60,978 bases of DNA from DAOUBP01 sp034432655 (GTDB taxonomy: Bacteria > Chloroflexota > Anaerolineae > CG2-30-64-16): the NCBI GenBank assembly GCA_034432655.1, contig DAOUBP010000169.1, positions 1-60,978 of the forward strand, read 5' to 3'. The translations under genes and the position numbers were made by a program. Positions within the stretch are counted from its first letter, which is position 1. The number at the start of each line of letters is the position of its first letter. This document shows positions 10,301 to 19,341 of the stretch, one piece after another. The notes under the pieces are model-generated. The model was not told the origin of the DNA. It ran no database searches and saw only the letters and a program-made list of their open reading frames with translations.

Positions 10301-11260
10301 ATGGGCGCGCATCACCCGCTGCGCATATTCTCGGGGACCGCCAACCGGCCACTGGCCGAGGCAGTGGCACGGATTCTGGACACGTCGCTGGGCAAGTGCA
10401 CAACCACCTGCTTGAAAGACAGCGAGATCCACGTCATGATAGATGAGGTGGTGCGCGACCAGGATGTCTTCATCATCCAACCCTGCTCCAGGCCGGTGAA
10501 CGATCACTTGATGGAGCTGTTGCTTTACATTGACGCTTTCCGCCGCGCGTCGGCACACGAAATCACCGCGGTGATCCCGTACTTCCCGTATGGCCGACAG
10601 GAACGCATGGCACGCGGCCGGGAGGCCATCAGTGCCAAAGTAGTGGCGCGCATGCTGGAAACGTTGGGGGTTTCGCGCGTGGTCTATTTCGACGTGCACG
10701 CGCCCGCCACCCAGGGCTTCTTCGACGTACCAGTGGATCCCCTGAGCGGGCTACAAGTACTGGCCGACTACTTCCAGCGGCCCGAATTCGCAGACGCAGT
10801 GATCGTCTCACCGGATGTGGGGCGGGCGAAATTCGCCAACCGCTTCGCCAGCTATCTGCACCTGCCCCTGGCGCTGATGCACAAACGGCGTACAGGGTTC
10901 GAGTCCAGCGAAGTGACGCACGTGGTCGGTGACATTACAGGCAAGATACCGATCATCGTTGACGACGTAATCGCCGGCGGCAGTGTGCTCGACCAGGTAA
11001 ATGACCTGATCAAGGCCGGTGCGCGGCCGGAAGTCTACCTGGCGATCACCCATGGGGTGTTGTTGGATTCGGCCCTGGAACGTCTGAACAACCCGGCGAT
11101 CAAGGAGCTTGTCATCACCGATACCATCAACCAGCCGGAGGCCATCCTGAATCATCCTAAGATCCGGGTCCGCTCGGTGGCGGAAATCCTGGCCAAGGTG
11201 ATCTACTGCATTCATACGGGGGCCTCTATCAGCAATCTGATCGAGTCCTCGCGAGGATAA
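10301..11260 (+). CDS. prs: Ribose-phosphate pyrophosphokinase (divergent PRPP loop)
   Basis: Makes PRPP from ribose 5-phosphate and ATP for nucleotide, His and Trp synthesis. It has 319 residues in two type-I phosphoribosyltransferase-like domains. Conserved blocks are DSEIHV, DVFIIQP, NDHLMELLL, ITAVIPYFPYGRQER, HAPATQGFFDVPVD and KRRTG. The PRPP-binding loop reads VDDVIAGGS where the family normally has VDD-x-I-D-T-G-G-T, so it is one residue shorter and lacks the usual Asp-Thr. GGAGGGG just before the ATG at 10301 fixes the start. Two small genes for a DUF4446 protein and a bactofilin follow closely. Confidence 0.88.
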   Translation: MGAHHPLRIFSGTANRPLAEAVARILDTSLGKCTTTCLKDSEIHVMIDEVVRDQDVFIIQPCSRPVNDHLMELLLYIDAFRRASAHEITAVIPYFPYGRQERMARGREAISAKVVARMLETLGVSRVVYFDVHAPATQGFFDVPVDPLSGLQVLADYFQRPEFADAVIVSPDVGRAKFANRFASYLHLPLALMHKRRTGFESSEVTHVVGDITGKIPIIVDDVIAGGSVLDQVNDLIKAGARPEVYLAITHGVLLDSALERLNNPAIKELVITDTINQPEAILNHPKIRVRSVAEILAKVIYCIHTGASISNLIESSRG

Positions 11261-11266
11261 ATCATC

Positions 11267-11764
11267 GTGAATCTGTATGACCTGTTGTTGATATACCTCG
11301 GGCCGATCCTGGGGGTGTTCCTCGTCTTGCTGGCGGGAACCCTGACACTGACGGTGGTGTTAGCGGTGCGGCTGCGCCGGTTGGAGGCCAATTACCGGGC
11401 TCTGACCGCGGGCACCGACGGCGGCAATCTTGAACAAGTGTTGCAGGCCCATGTGCAGGAAGTGCGCGGGGCAGTGACCCAGGTGCAAGAGACCGCCGCC
11501 CTGGCCCGACAACTGGAGCGCGCCAGCCGGAGCCATCTGCAACGCGTCGGCTTCGTGCGCTTCAACCCGTTCCGGGAAGCAGGGGGCGATCAGAGTTTCG
11601 CAGTGGCATTGGCCGACCAGGACGGCAACGGCGTGGTCATCAGCAGCCTGCACGGCCGTGATGTCACGCGCGTGTACGGCAAGCCATTGGCGGCTTGGGA
11701 ATCGCCCTACCCGCTGTCCGAGGAGGAGCAGCAAGCAATTACCAGAGCAAAAGGTGAGAGATAG
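11267..11764 (+). CDS. DUF4446 family membrane-anchored protein
   Basis: A 165-residue protein with one N-terminal transmembrane helix (about 10-35), a coiled-coil stretch (about 55-95), and a compact C-terminal domain beginning at about 99 (VGFVRFNPFREAGGDQSFAVAL) that is the hallmark of DUF4446. The family is of unknown function and is common in Firmicutes and Chloroflexota. It starts at GTG 11267, 6 bases after the prs stop, and its stop is followed directly by the bactofilin start. The context suggests a cell-envelope or morphology role, which is inference. Confidence 0.8.
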   Translation: MNLYDLLLIYLGPILGVFLVLLAGTLTLTVVLAVRLRRLEANYRALTAGTDGGNLEQVLQAHVQEVRGAVTQVQETAALARQLERASRSHLQRVGFVRFNPFREAGGDQSFAVALADQDGNGVVISSLHGRDVTRVYGKPLAAWESPYPLSEEEQQAITRAKGER

Positions 11765-12205
11765 ATGATATTCCGAAGGGAAACCCGGCCTGCGCCGGAT
11801 CAGATTGAAGCCATCATTGGGCCGCGCGCCACCTTCAACGGGAACTTGCGGTGCGACGGCAGTGTGCGCGTGGACGGCACAGTAGAAGGCGGTCTTATCG
11901 AAACGCTGGGCAACGTGCTGATCACCGAGAACGCGCGTGTCATGGCGGACATCATCGCCAAGACTGTTTCCGTCGCCGGCGCATATAAGGGGACCATCAG
12001 GGCGGATCGGGTCGAGCTGCTGGAAGGGGGACGGCTATGGGGGGCCATCCATGTCAAGTCGTTCCTGTTGGACGAGGGCGCGCACTTCCACGGCGAGTTG
12101 ATCATGGAGGGCGTAGAGGCCGATGAGCCGTTGGTAATGTCGCGGCCCGCACCTGGGGAGCAGATCCCGGTTGAACCCGCCCCCCAGAAGAATACTACCG
12201 GCTGA
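11765..12205 (+). CDS. Bactofilin (polymer-forming cytoskeletal protein)
   Basis: A 146-residue protein of the bactofilin/CcmA (DUF583) family. Members fold into a right-handed beta-helix and polymerise into filaments that scaffold wall enzymes or position proteins. The core (about 15-115) shows the regular small/hydrophobic repeats, for example GNLRCDGSVRVDGTVEGG. A short disordered Pro-rich tail follows. It starts with no gap after the DUF4446 gene, so the two likely act together at the envelope. It is convergent with the next small membrane-protein gene. Confidence 0.88.
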   Translation: MIFRRETRPAPDQIEAIIGPRATFNGNLRCDGSVRVDGTVEGGLIETLGNVLITENARVMADIIAKTVSVAGAYKGTIRADRVELLEGGRLWGAIHVKSFLLDEGAHFHGELIMEGVEADEPLVMSRPAPGEQIPVEPAPQKNTTG

Positions 12206-12214
12206 GAAAGCGGA

Positions 12215-12610
12215 TCAGGCCCGCAGCAGGCTCACCCGCACCGCTGGCTTCTCCAGAAATATCAGCAAAAGTGCGGACAACCCCATGGCAGCCAGCGTCA
12301 AGAGCACGTAGTTCCAGTTGGCCACGATGCCCTGCTCGGTCGTGCGCGTCAGGTTCGGCCACAACATCATCAAGCGGCTGATGATGTTGAACCCCTGGGC
12401 AAAGGAAAGCAAGTACCAGGGCGTGGGCGAGGCAGTGCGCCGCACGATCAACTGGAAATCCGCGATCAAGACCATGACGACAAGCAGGACGGGCAGCCAC
12501 CACTCCTGGGTGGTGGCTGCGAAAGATTTGGCCGGGAAGAGCAGCAACGGGATAACTTGCAGAATAAGTACCGCAACGACAAGGGGGTATGAATATACGT
12601 TTTGTCGCAT
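12215..12610 (-). CDS. Small hypothetical membrane protein
   Basis: A 131-residue protein with four predicted transmembrane helices (about 8-28, 37-58, 68-90, 100-122) and short loops. I do not recognise a family. The ATG at 12610 has a strong GGAAGGAG site. It is the last gene on the minus strand before the bactofilin stop, 9 bases away. Position alone gives no function. Confidence 0.6.
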   Translation of the reverse strand: MRQNVYSYPLVVAVLILQVIPLLLFPAKSFAATTQEWWLPVLLVVMVLIADFQLIVRRTASPTPWYLLSFAQGFNIISRLMMLWPNLTRTTEQGIVANWNYVLLTLAAMGLSALLLIFLEKPAVRVSLLRA

Positions 12611-12734
12611 GAGCTGAAGACTCCTTCCGCTGCAGATGTGCCCTGATTATAGGGGGCCAGTTGCTCCCTGTCAAATGATACCCGTCGCCCACGACTCACG
12701 CCACCGGCTCCACGAGCCGGGTGCTGCGCAACAT

Positions 12735-13706
12735 TCAGGTCTTCACCAGGTTGACCCAGTAATCAATAACGTTAAACCCCCGCCGCTTGAACAGGTAAAA
12801 CGCCTCGGGGTTGTCCTTGCTGTGGACGTGCACCTCGACGTTCAGATAGCCGCGCTGGGCCATCTCGACCAGGGCCCGATCCAACAGGTACGACCCAAAG
12901 CGCAGGCCCCGATACGGTTTTTCCAGGCCGATCCACGCTAACGCAGCGGTCAGATCATCGGGGAGGGGATACCACACCACGCTCCCCACTGCGCGCTCCC
13001 CATCGGCCACCACCAGCCCTTGATACGGCCGGCCGCCGTTGGTGCCCCAGGCCCGCAACTGATAGAACGGCTCATCGCCGGTCCAGGGCGATCGTTCGTT
13101 GATCGTCACCACACGCAGCCCACGGGTCGCCAGGCCGGGGTCGGCCGGCCTTTCGCGTCCGTGCAAGGTGGCTGCCATGCTGACATCGCCAGGGTTCACC
13201 ACGATGTAACCGCGGCGGCCCAGCCAGGCGATCAAATCCTTATCATGGATCGCGCTGACCCCCATCCGCTCCGTGGAGCCGTACCACGGCACCCAGAGCT
13301 TCTCCAGGATGCCGTAAAAAGGCGCGTTCTGCGCCGCAAAGTAGACCGGGCAATAATAAAGATAGTTCTCGGCCGCGTTCAGCAGACGATGGCCGACGCG
13401 CTGGCCGCGGCAGGCAGGATCAACGGCCAGCCATGCAATATGATGGCGCGGCTCCGCCTCGCGATAGGCGGGCATGGACGGCGCCGGCTTAATGGCGTGG
13501 ACACCCCCCACCACCTGTCCATCTGCCCAGGCCAGGATCAACCCCTTGGGATCAAACCCGGGCTGCGCTAGCACCCGTTCGGTGAAATCGGCCTCGGTAA
13601 TCGGCGCCCAATGCCGATGCCCGGCCAGGACGTGATTCAAAAACGCCACCAGCGCGGATAGATGAGACGGACGGAAGGTGGATAAGGTGATAGGGGTTAT
13701 GGACAT
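12735..13706 (-). CDS. GNAT-family acetyltransferase, probably tandem-domain
   Basis: A 323-residue protein with two GNAT-like modules. The first (1-170) contains WLAVDPACRGQRVGHRLLNAAENY, the acetyl-CoA pyrophosphate-binding motif. The second (180-323) contains AWIGLEKPYRGLRFGSYLLDRAL followed by VEVHVHSKDNPEAFYLFKRRGF. The architecture resembles mycothiol-synthase-like and other tandem GNATs. The acceptor is unknown. It lies at the 3' end of the long minus-strand series, about 110 bases after the ThiF-like gene with a short-word repeat between them, so it may have its own expression. Confidence 0.8.
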   Translation of the reverse strand: MSITPITLSTFRPSHLSALVAFLNHVLAGHRHWAPITEADFTERVLAQPGFDPKGLILAWADGQVVGGVHAIKPAPSMPAYREAEPRHHIAWLAVDPACRGQRVGHRLLNAAENYLYYCPVYFAAQNAPFYGILEKLWVPWYGSTERMGVSAIHDKDLIAWLGRRGYIVVNPGDVSMAATLHGRERPADPGLATRGLRVVTINERSPWTGDEPFYQLRAWGTNGGRPYQGLVVADGERAVGSVVWYPLPDDLTAALAWIGLEKPYRGLRFGSYLLDRALVEMAQRGYLNVEVHVHSKDNPEAFYLFKRRGFNVIDYWVNLVKT

Positions 13707-13732
13707 GACAGTCGCTTACGTGCAGAACATGC

Positions 13733-13808
13733 ACTACGCAATACTGAATACGGAGTACGGAGTACGCAATACGCGGTACGCAATATACAGTACGCAATAC
13801 GCAATACC
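13733..13808. repeat. TACGCAATACGCA-type short-word repeat
   Basis: The spacer between the ThiF-like and GNAT genes is made of shuffled copies of ATACG, TACGCAATA and GTACGGA words. It shows no unique spacers, so it is not a CRISPR array. The same words occur at 37194-37308 and 38125-38200. Confidence 0.75.
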
Positions 13809-13815
13809 CAGCCCC

Positions 13816-14874
13816 TCACATCCCCACATACTTCGCGTACAACGTCGCGGCCACAGCCTCATCGGTAGTGCCTTTGATGATGGCACGGCCATCGGGGAAC
13901 ACGGTGAACTCGTAGGGCTCGACAATGGCGCGCAGCAAATAAGGGTTGACGCGCACCTCGCGTGCACCGGCCGCGCGCAAGCGCTCGGCCACAGTGTGCA
14001 GGGCCGTTGCAGGCAAAGTCTCTACCCCTGTCACGCTGACCTGTACCGCGTCGCGGCCACAGAGCGAGGTGGTCCGCGCGCCGGACTCGGCGTTCAGAAA
14101 ATCGAATTGTCGCTGGCCACACGCCGGGCACCCCGGCTTCGGGCTGCCCAGGTCGAATTTCTCGTAGGTGCCGTCCCACAGGTCCACATGCACCATGCCA
14201 TCGTTGAGCTCGCCCCGGCCGACGATCAGCTTCAGCGCCTCGGCCGCCACGATGGAACCCATGAGAGCCACGATCGGGCCGATGATCCCCGCCGTATCGC
14301 AGGTGGGTACCGTGCCCGGCGCGGGCATCTCGCCCATGATGCACCTGAGGCACGGTGTAACCCCGGGCCGCACAGTGTGGGTCATGCCGTAGGTGGCCAA
14401 CACGCCGCAATAAACCCACGGCTTGCCCAGCTTGACACAGGCGTCATTGATCAGGTAGCGCGTGGCGAAATTGTCGGTTCCATCCAACACCACATCAGCG
14501 TCCGCGATGAAGCCAAGGATATTGGCCGGGGTAACGTCTGCGACGATCTCTTCGATGTGGATGGTGCTGTTGATGCGGCGCAGCTTGTTGGCCGCAGCCA
14601 CCGCCTTGGGCAGCATGTTGGCAACGTCGTCCTCGTCGTAGAGGAGCTGGCGTTGCAGGTTATTCAGCTCCACGAAGTCACGATCCACCAGGCGCAGGTG
14701 CCCGACTCCCGCACGGGTCATGTGGTTGGCCAGCACCGAGCCGGTCGCACCCACGCCGATGATGGTGACGCGCGCAGCCAGGAGGGCCCTTTGTCCGGCC
14801 TCACCGATGCCGGGGTAGATGATCTGGCGTGAGTAGCGTGCGAGTTGTGCGTCCAAGTCTGCCCTTTCATGCAT
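13816..14874 (-). CDS. ThiF/MoeB/HesA-family adenylyltransferase
   Basis: E1-like enzyme of 352 residues that adenylates the C-terminal Gly of a ubiquitin-fold sulfur carrier. It has the nucleotide-binding GVGATGSVLANHM segment (40-52), ELNNLQRQLLY, catalytic Cys candidate C192 in PTCDTAGIIGP, and a zinc site from C175/C178 and C249/C252. About 95 residues at the C-terminus exceed a typical MoeB and may be a distinct domain. No ThiS/MoaD-like carrier gene is adjacent. It is in the minus-strand run after the aminotransferase and CBS genes. Cofactor or thio-compound synthesis is likely; the pathway is not assigned. Confidence 0.85.
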   Translation of the reverse strand: MHERADLDAQLARYSRQIIYPGIGEAGQRALLAARVTIIGVGATGSVLANHMTRAGVGHLRLVDRDFVELNNLQRQLLYDEDDVANMLPKAVAAANKLRRINSTIHIEEIVADVTPANILGFIADADVVLDGTDNFATRYLINDACVKLGKPWVYCGVLATYGMTHTVRPGVTPCLRCIMGEMPAPGTVPTCDTAGIIGPIVALMGSIVAAEALKLIVGRGELNDGMVHVDLWDGTYEKFDLGSPKPGCPACGQRQFDFLNAESGARTTSLCGRDAVQVSVTGVETLPATALHTVAERLRAAGAREVRVNPYLLRAIVEPYEFTVFPDGRAIIKGTTDEAVAATLYAKYVGM

Positions 14875-14908
14875 CTGGAAACTGGCCCGGTACCTGCCCG
14901 AGCGCCAT

Positions 14909-15361
14909 CTAGACAGCCGCCTGGGAGGTGATCTCCTCCGCCTCGCGCAGCTTCCTCACCAGCATGCGCAGCAAATCTGACTCTGTGACAATGCCGACAA
15001 CCGCCCCACTTTCATCCACCACCGGCAGGCCGGCGATCTTGTGCTCCGTCATCAGCTCAGCCGCATGGACGATAGGCGCATCGGGCGTGACAGTAAAGAC
15101 TTTGCGCGTCATCACTTTGCCGACGGTCAGCTTGCTCAGCACGAACTGCAATTCGTAGTAATCAGCGTTGATCCCTGCAGTCAGGGAAGCCTCCCGCAGG
15201 TCGCCCCGGCTCACGATCCCCACCAGCCGCCCATCGGCCACCACGGGCAGATGGCGGATGCGTTTTTCCTTCATCAACGCGTTCGCGGTCGGCACCGGCG
15301 TGTCAGGGCTGACCACGATCACAGGCGAACTCATGATATCACGCACACGCGTTTTTTGCAT
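14909..15361 (-). CDS. CBS-domain pair protein
   Basis: A 150-residue protein made of two CBS domains (about 8-60 and 78-135), each with the typical (V/I)VGIVxxxDL ending. CBS pairs bind adenine nucleotides or SAM and regulate partner proteins. It starts 3 bases after the aminotransferase stop and is therefore coupled to it. A second CBS-pair protein of similar size is encoded at 21713-22150. It may be an energy or SAM sensor for this metabolic operon; this is inference. Confidence 0.88.
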   Translation of the reverse strand: MQKTRVRDIMSSPVIVVSPDTPVPTANALMKEKRIRHLPVVADGRLVGIVSRGDLREASLTAGINADYYELQFVLSKLTVGKVMTRKVFTVTPDAPIVHAAELMTEHKIAGLPVVDESGAVVGIVTESDLLRMLVRKLREAEEITSQAAV

Positions 15362-15364
15362 GTC

Positions 15365-16642
15365 TCACTCCTTGGACAGGCTGATCACCGATTGCAGCCG
15401 GCGATGCCGGGTGATCTTCTCTTGCAGGAGATCGCCCAACCGCCGGATGCCTTCCTCGATCTGCGCCGGCTGGGCGTTGGAGAAGTTCAAGCGCATGGTA
15501 TTGCGACCGCGCTGGGCATCCGGGTAGAAGGCGAAGCCGGGGACGTAGGCCACTTTGCGCGCGATCGCCTCTTGCAGGAGCTCGGCTGTGTCAATCCACT
15601 CGGGCACCCGGGCCCACAGGAACAAGCCCCCCTCAGGATGGGTCCACGAGCACCCCTCCGGGAAGTAACGCTCCAAAGCCGCCAGCATCACATCCCGCCG
15701 CTCCTTGTAGATCTGGCGGATCTTGCGGACGTGTTCGTCCAGGAAACCGGTCTTGAGAGCTTCATACGCTAACATCTGGTCAAAAGTGCTGCTGTGCAGG
15801 TCGGTGCCCTGTTTCGCCATCACCAGCTGGTCAATCACCTCGACCGGCGCCACCACCCAGCCCAGGCGCAGGCCCGGCGCCAACGTCTTCGAGAAGGTGC
15901 CCAGGTAGATGACGTTCCCCTCCATGAACCCGTGGCCGTTGAGGCCTGCCCCGGACTGATAATCGGCATCCAGGGCCACCAGCGGCGGCAGATGCTCACC
16001 TTCGTAGCGCAGCGCGCCGTACGGGTCGTCCTCCACCAGCGGGATGCCGTACTTGTTGGAAAGGCGCACCAGGTCGAGCCGACGCTCCAGAGGCAAAGTG
16101 GTGCCGCCTGGATTTTGAAAGTTGGGCAAAATATACATGAACTTCGGCCCAATGCGCAAGGCTTCTTCCAGCAGATGCGTGCATAGGCCGTGGTCGTCAC
16201 TGGGCACCGACACGTATTCAGCCTGATAGGCATTCCACGCCTGCAATGCACCCAGGTAGGTCGGCTCCTCCACCAACACCCGGTCACCGGGGTTGATCAA
16301 CAGCTTGCCGATCAAGTCCAGCGCCTGCTGCGAACCGGTTGTGATAAAAACATTGTTGGGCTCCGCCTTTATGCCATAGCGATTCATGCGATCGCAGATG
16401 AACTGGCGTAACGGCAAGTAGCCCTCTGTTTGGCCGTACTGCAGCGCCCGGGTGCCGTGCTCCTCCAACACCTTACAAGCCGCCTCACGGATCTCCTCGA
16501 TCGGGAAAGTCTCCGGGGCCGGCAGCCCGCCGGCAAAGGAGATGATGTCGGGCTGCTGGGTGAACTTCAGCAGCTCACGGATCACGGACCGGCCCATGCG
16601 CTGGGTGCGTTGGGCATAGCGATTCTTCCAGGGTGTCGCCAT
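15365..16642 (-). CDS. PLP-dependent aminotransferase (class I/II, LysN/2-aminoadipate type)
   Basis: Aminotransferase of 425 residues. Conserved parts are ISFAGGLPAPETFP, the YGQTEGYLPLR segment, TTGSQQALDLIGKLL, NFQNPGG, and the PLP-lysine K252 in LGTFSKTLAPGLRLGW. This set is typical of the 2-aminoadipate/aromatic aminotransferase group related to MocR domains, but there is no N-terminal HTH. It follows the 2-oxoacid:ferredoxin oxidoreductase genes on the same strand, so it probably makes the 2-oxoacid substrate from an amino acid, or the reverse. The exact amino acid is undetermined. Confidence 0.87.
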   Translation of the reverse strand: MATPWKNRYAQRTQRMGRSVIRELLKFTQQPDIISFAGGLPAPETFPIEEIREAACKVLEEHGTRALQYGQTEGYLPLRQFICDRMNRYGIKAEPNNVFITTGSQQALDLIGKLLINPGDRVLVEEPTYLGALQAWNAYQAEYVSVPSDDHGLCTHLLEEALRIGPKFMYILPNFQNPGGTTLPLERRLDLVRLSNKYGIPLVEDDPYGALRYEGEHLPPLVALDADYQSGAGLNGHGFMEGNVIYLGTFSKTLAPGLRLGWVVAPVEVIDQLVMAKQGTDLHSSTFDQMLAYEALKTGFLDEHVRKIRQIYKERRDVMLAALERYFPEGCSWTHPEGGLFLWARVPEWIDTAELLQEAIARKVAYVPGFAFYPDAQRGRNTMRLNFSNAQPAQIEEGIRRLGDLLQEKITRHRRLQSVISLSKE

Positions 16643-16731
16643 CCCTCAACCTCCTTGTTGAGTGCGATACGAGAATTCCAGGTTCGTCTCTATTTGTAAT
16701 ACCACAGCAGTCCTGCAGGCAAATCGGACCA

Positions 16732-17298
16732 TTATGCCGGCGCCATGACCGGGGCCAAAGCAGCCTGTGCATAAGCTGCACCGCGGCGCAAGGCCTCTTT
16801 GTTGCTCTCCAGGAACTTACGCTGGCGCTCCGGCAGATGATGGTCCAGAGCCAGCTCCACTGCCTCCAGCGGCAACAACCTGGTGGCAACCAGATACGCG
16901 CCCAGGAGGACCACGTTGGCCTGGCGCACATTGCCCAGCTCCTCGGCGATCTCGTTGGCCGGGACGGCGACGTAGCGGATGTCGGTGCGACTGGGCCGGG
17001 CCGGGATCAGCGATTCGTTATAGACAAGCAGACCGCCCGACTTGACCAACGGCTCGTACTTTTCGAATGAAGGCAAATTCAGCGCGACCACCGATGAGGG
17101 CCGCCGCACCAGCGGCGAGCCGATGGGCTCATCGGACACGACAACTGTACAATGGGCGGTGCCGCCCCGCATCTCCGGCCCGTAGGACGGGATCCAGGTC
17201 ACATGCAAGCCAGAATCCAGCGCAGCATAGGCCAGGAGCTGGCCGGCGAAGAGCGCGCCCTGGCCACCAAACCCGGAGAAGATGATCTCCTCGTGCAT
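16732..17298 (-). CDS. 2-oxoacid:ferredoxin oxidoreductase, gamma subunit
   Basis: A 188-residue gamma subunit of a four-subunit, CoA-dependent 2-oxoacid:ferredoxin oxidoreductase (Kor/Vor type). It begins EIIFSGFGGQGALFAGQLLA, the family glycine-rich segment, and has SYGPEMRGGTAHCTVVVSD. The order on this strand is delta (ferredoxin), alpha, beta, gamma, and the 68-base gap after beta is consistent with a single operon. It would help decarboxylate a 2-oxoacid to acyl-CoA and reduce ferredoxin in the cytoplasm. 2-oxoglutarate versus branched-chain specificity is open. Confidence 0.9.
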   Translation of the reverse strand: MHEEIIFSGFGGQGALFAGQLLAYAALDSGLHVTWIPSYGPEMRGGTAHCTVVVSDEPIGSPLVRRPSSVVALNLPSFEKYEPLVKSGGLLVYNESLIPARPSRTDIRYVAVPANEIAEELGNVRQANVVLLGAYLVATRLLPLEAVELALDHHLPERQRKFLESNKEALRRGAAYAQAALAPVMAPA

Positions 17299-17366
17299 AC
17301 TTGGCTCCTTTGCCAGATGTGAATGAGTGGCGAACAGATGGCTCGGCAGTTGTTGCCGGCTGCCAT

Positions 17367-18188
17367 CTACTCCAGCGCCTTTACCTCATCGCTCACTTTG
17401 TAATCGCCCAGGGGGAAGTAGGGCTCCATGGCCTCCTTGATCCATTTCAGCGCATCGGGCGCCGACATATGCCAGTTGGTGGGGCAGCTGGAAAGGAACT
17501 CCACCATGCTCAACCCCAGGCCGGCCAGCTGCGTCTTAAGCGCGGTAACCACCGCCTTCTTGGCCTGGCGGATGGTACGTGCGTCGTAGACCGAGCGCCG
17601 GACCACGTAAGCCGCGCCGGGCAGGCCCGCGATGATCTCGGCCATGCGCATAGGATAACCGTGCAGCTTGACATCCCGCCCCTTGGGCGAAGAAGTGGTC
17701 ACCTGGCCGGGCAGCGTCGTCGGGGCCAGCTGGCCGCTGGTCATGCCGTAGACAGCATTATTGACGAAGAAAACGGAGATGTTCTCCCCGCGGTTGGCCG
17801 CGTGCAAAATCTCCGCCGCCCCGATGGAAGCCAGGTCGCCATCGCCCTGATAAGTGATCACCACCTTGTCCGGCTGAGTACGTTTCAGGCCGGTGGCCAT
17901 GGCCGGTGCGCGACCGTGAGCCGCTTCGACCGCGTCCACGTCAAAATAATAATACAACAAAACCGAGCAACCGACCGGCGCCACCAGGATCGTCTTGCCG
18001 GCGATCCCCAGCTCATCAATGGCCTCGGCGATCAGCCGATGGATGATCCCATGTGTGCAGCCCGGGCAATAATGCGTCACGGTATCGGAAAGCGCCTCCG
18101 GTCGCTTATAGACCACTTCGCCCAGGGCCACAACTTGCTCCGGGGTAATCCCGTCTCCCGCTTTCACAGCCGTCACATGATCGGACAT
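17367..18188 (-). CDS. 2-oxoacid:ferredoxin oxidoreductase, beta (TPP-binding) subunit
   Basis: A 273-residue TPP subunit. It contains THYCPGCTHGIIHRLIAEA near the N-terminus and the TPP/Mg motif in YQGDGDLASIGAAEILHAA with FFVNNAVYGMTSGQ. It catalyses decarboxylation of the 2-oxoacid and hands electrons to the ferredoxin subunit. The ATG at 18188 is chosen since GGGAGG precedes it; a longer frame up to 18290 would run into the alpha gene. It starts 22 bases after the alpha stop. The GMTSGQ-SPKG pattern fits Kor/Vor. Confidence 0.92.
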   Translation of the reverse strand: MSDHVTAVKAGDGITPEQVVALGEVVYKRPEALSDTVTHYCPGCTHGIIHRLIAEAIDELGIAGKTILVAPVGCSVLLYYYFDVDAVEAAHGRAPAMATGLKRTQPDKVVITYQGDGDLASIGAAEILHAANRGENISVFFVNNAVYGMTSGQLAPTTLPGQVTTSSPKGRDVKLHGYPMRMAEIIAGLPGAAYVVRRSVYDARTIRQAKKAVVTALKTQLAGLGLSMVEFLSSCPTNWHMSAPDALKWIKEAMEPYFPLGDYKVSDEVKALE

Positions 18189-18210
18189 CGTTGGCCTCCC
18201 AGAAACCCCA

Positions 18211-19308
18211 TCACATATAACGCAGCTCAACGCCCTCTTCCTGAAGCCGGTAGGCAAAGGCGACCCCTCGCAATGCCTCCAGGATTTCATCCGGCAAGGG
18301 CATCACCCCGCCCATGCGACCGTAAAACTCAATGGGACACCGATCCCCCACCGTCAGTTTGACATCATCCAGCATCTGGCCGGCGCTCATCTCCACCACC
18401 AGGATGGCCTGTTTGCCCTCGGCCAGCTCACGCAGTCGCCGGTCGGGGAAAGGCCACAGCGTAATCGGCCGGAACAGGCCGACCTTGATACCCTGGCCTC
18501 GCGCCTCCCGGACAACTGTTTTGCAGGTGCGCCCCACAGTCCCGAACGCCACCAACAGGTATTCGGCATCTTCGGTTTGCACTTCCTCCCAGCGCTGCTC
18601 GTTCTCCTGGATCGCTTTCAGCTTGGCCTGCAACCGCCGGTTCAACTCCTCCAGCTCAGCCTCTTTGAGGAAGAGCGAGGTGATAATGCGCTTTTGGCGG
18701 CCAGCATTCCCGCGCACCGCCCATGCAGGCCGCTCTTCCTCTGAGGGCAATGGCTGCATGGGGGGCATCTCGGCCGGCTCCATCATCTGCCCCAACGAAC
18801 CGTCGGCAGCCAGGATCACGATGGTGCGATACTTCTCGGCCAGCGGGAAGGCCTCGTACATCAGGTCTACCGCCTCTTGCACGGTAGCGGGCGCCAACAC
18901 AATGGGATGAAAGTCGCCGTGACCGGCCGACCGGGTGACCTGGAAATAATCGCCCTGACTGGGCTGGATGTTGCCCAGGCCCGGCCCGCCCCGCATGATG
19001 TCCACCAACACAGCCGGCACTTCAGAGGCCGCAATATACGAGAGCCCCTCTTGCATCAAGCTAATACCAGGGCTGGAAGAAGAGGTCATCGCACGCGCGC
19101 CGCCACAGGCCGCGCCGTAAACCATGTTGATGGATGCCACCTCGCTTTCGGCTTGCAAGAAAACACGCCCCAGCTCCGGCAGGCGAGCAGACATATATTC
19201 CAATAGCTCCGTTTGCGGCGTGATGGGGTAGCCGAAAAACGCCTCCACGCCGGCACGAATGGCCGCCTCTGCAATGGCTTCATTGCCCTTCCAGAGTTCT
19301 TTTGGCAT
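18211..19308 (-). CDS. 2-oxoacid:ferredoxin oxidoreductase, alpha subunit
   Basis: A 365-residue alpha subunit (pyrimidine-binding and transketolase C-terminal domains). It starts with the KGNEAIAEAAIRAGVEAFFGYPITPQ-type segment, here beginning at residue 7, and has SSSSPGISLMQEGLSYIAASE. The C-terminal domain includes LLVAFGTVGRTCKTVV. Together with the adjacent beta, gamma and ferredoxin subunits it forms a complete complex, so acyl-CoA formation with ferredoxin reduction (or its reverse) is expected. This suits an anaerobic or amino-acid-fermenting lifestyle. Confidence 0.92.
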   Translation of the reverse strand: MPKELWKGNEAIAEAAIRAGVEAFFGYPITPQTELLEYMSARLPELGRVFLQAESEVASINMVYGAACGGARAMTSSSSPGISLMQEGLSYIAASEVPAVLVDIMRGGPGLGNIQPSQGDYFQVTRSAGHGDFHPIVLAPATVQEAVDLMYEAFPLAEKYRTIVILAADGSLGQMMEPAEMPPMQPLPSEEERPAWAVRGNAGRQKRIITSLFLKEAELEELNRRLQAKLKAIQENEQRWEEVQTEDAEYLLVAFGTVGRTCKTVVREARGQGIKVGLFRPITLWPFPDRRLRELAEGKQAILVVEMSAGQMLDDVKLTVGDRCPIEFYGRMGGVMPLPDEILEALRGVAFAYRLQEEGVELRYM

Positions 19309-19341
19309 CGCGCTCCCTCCTTGAGTGGCAAAAGGCCCGGG

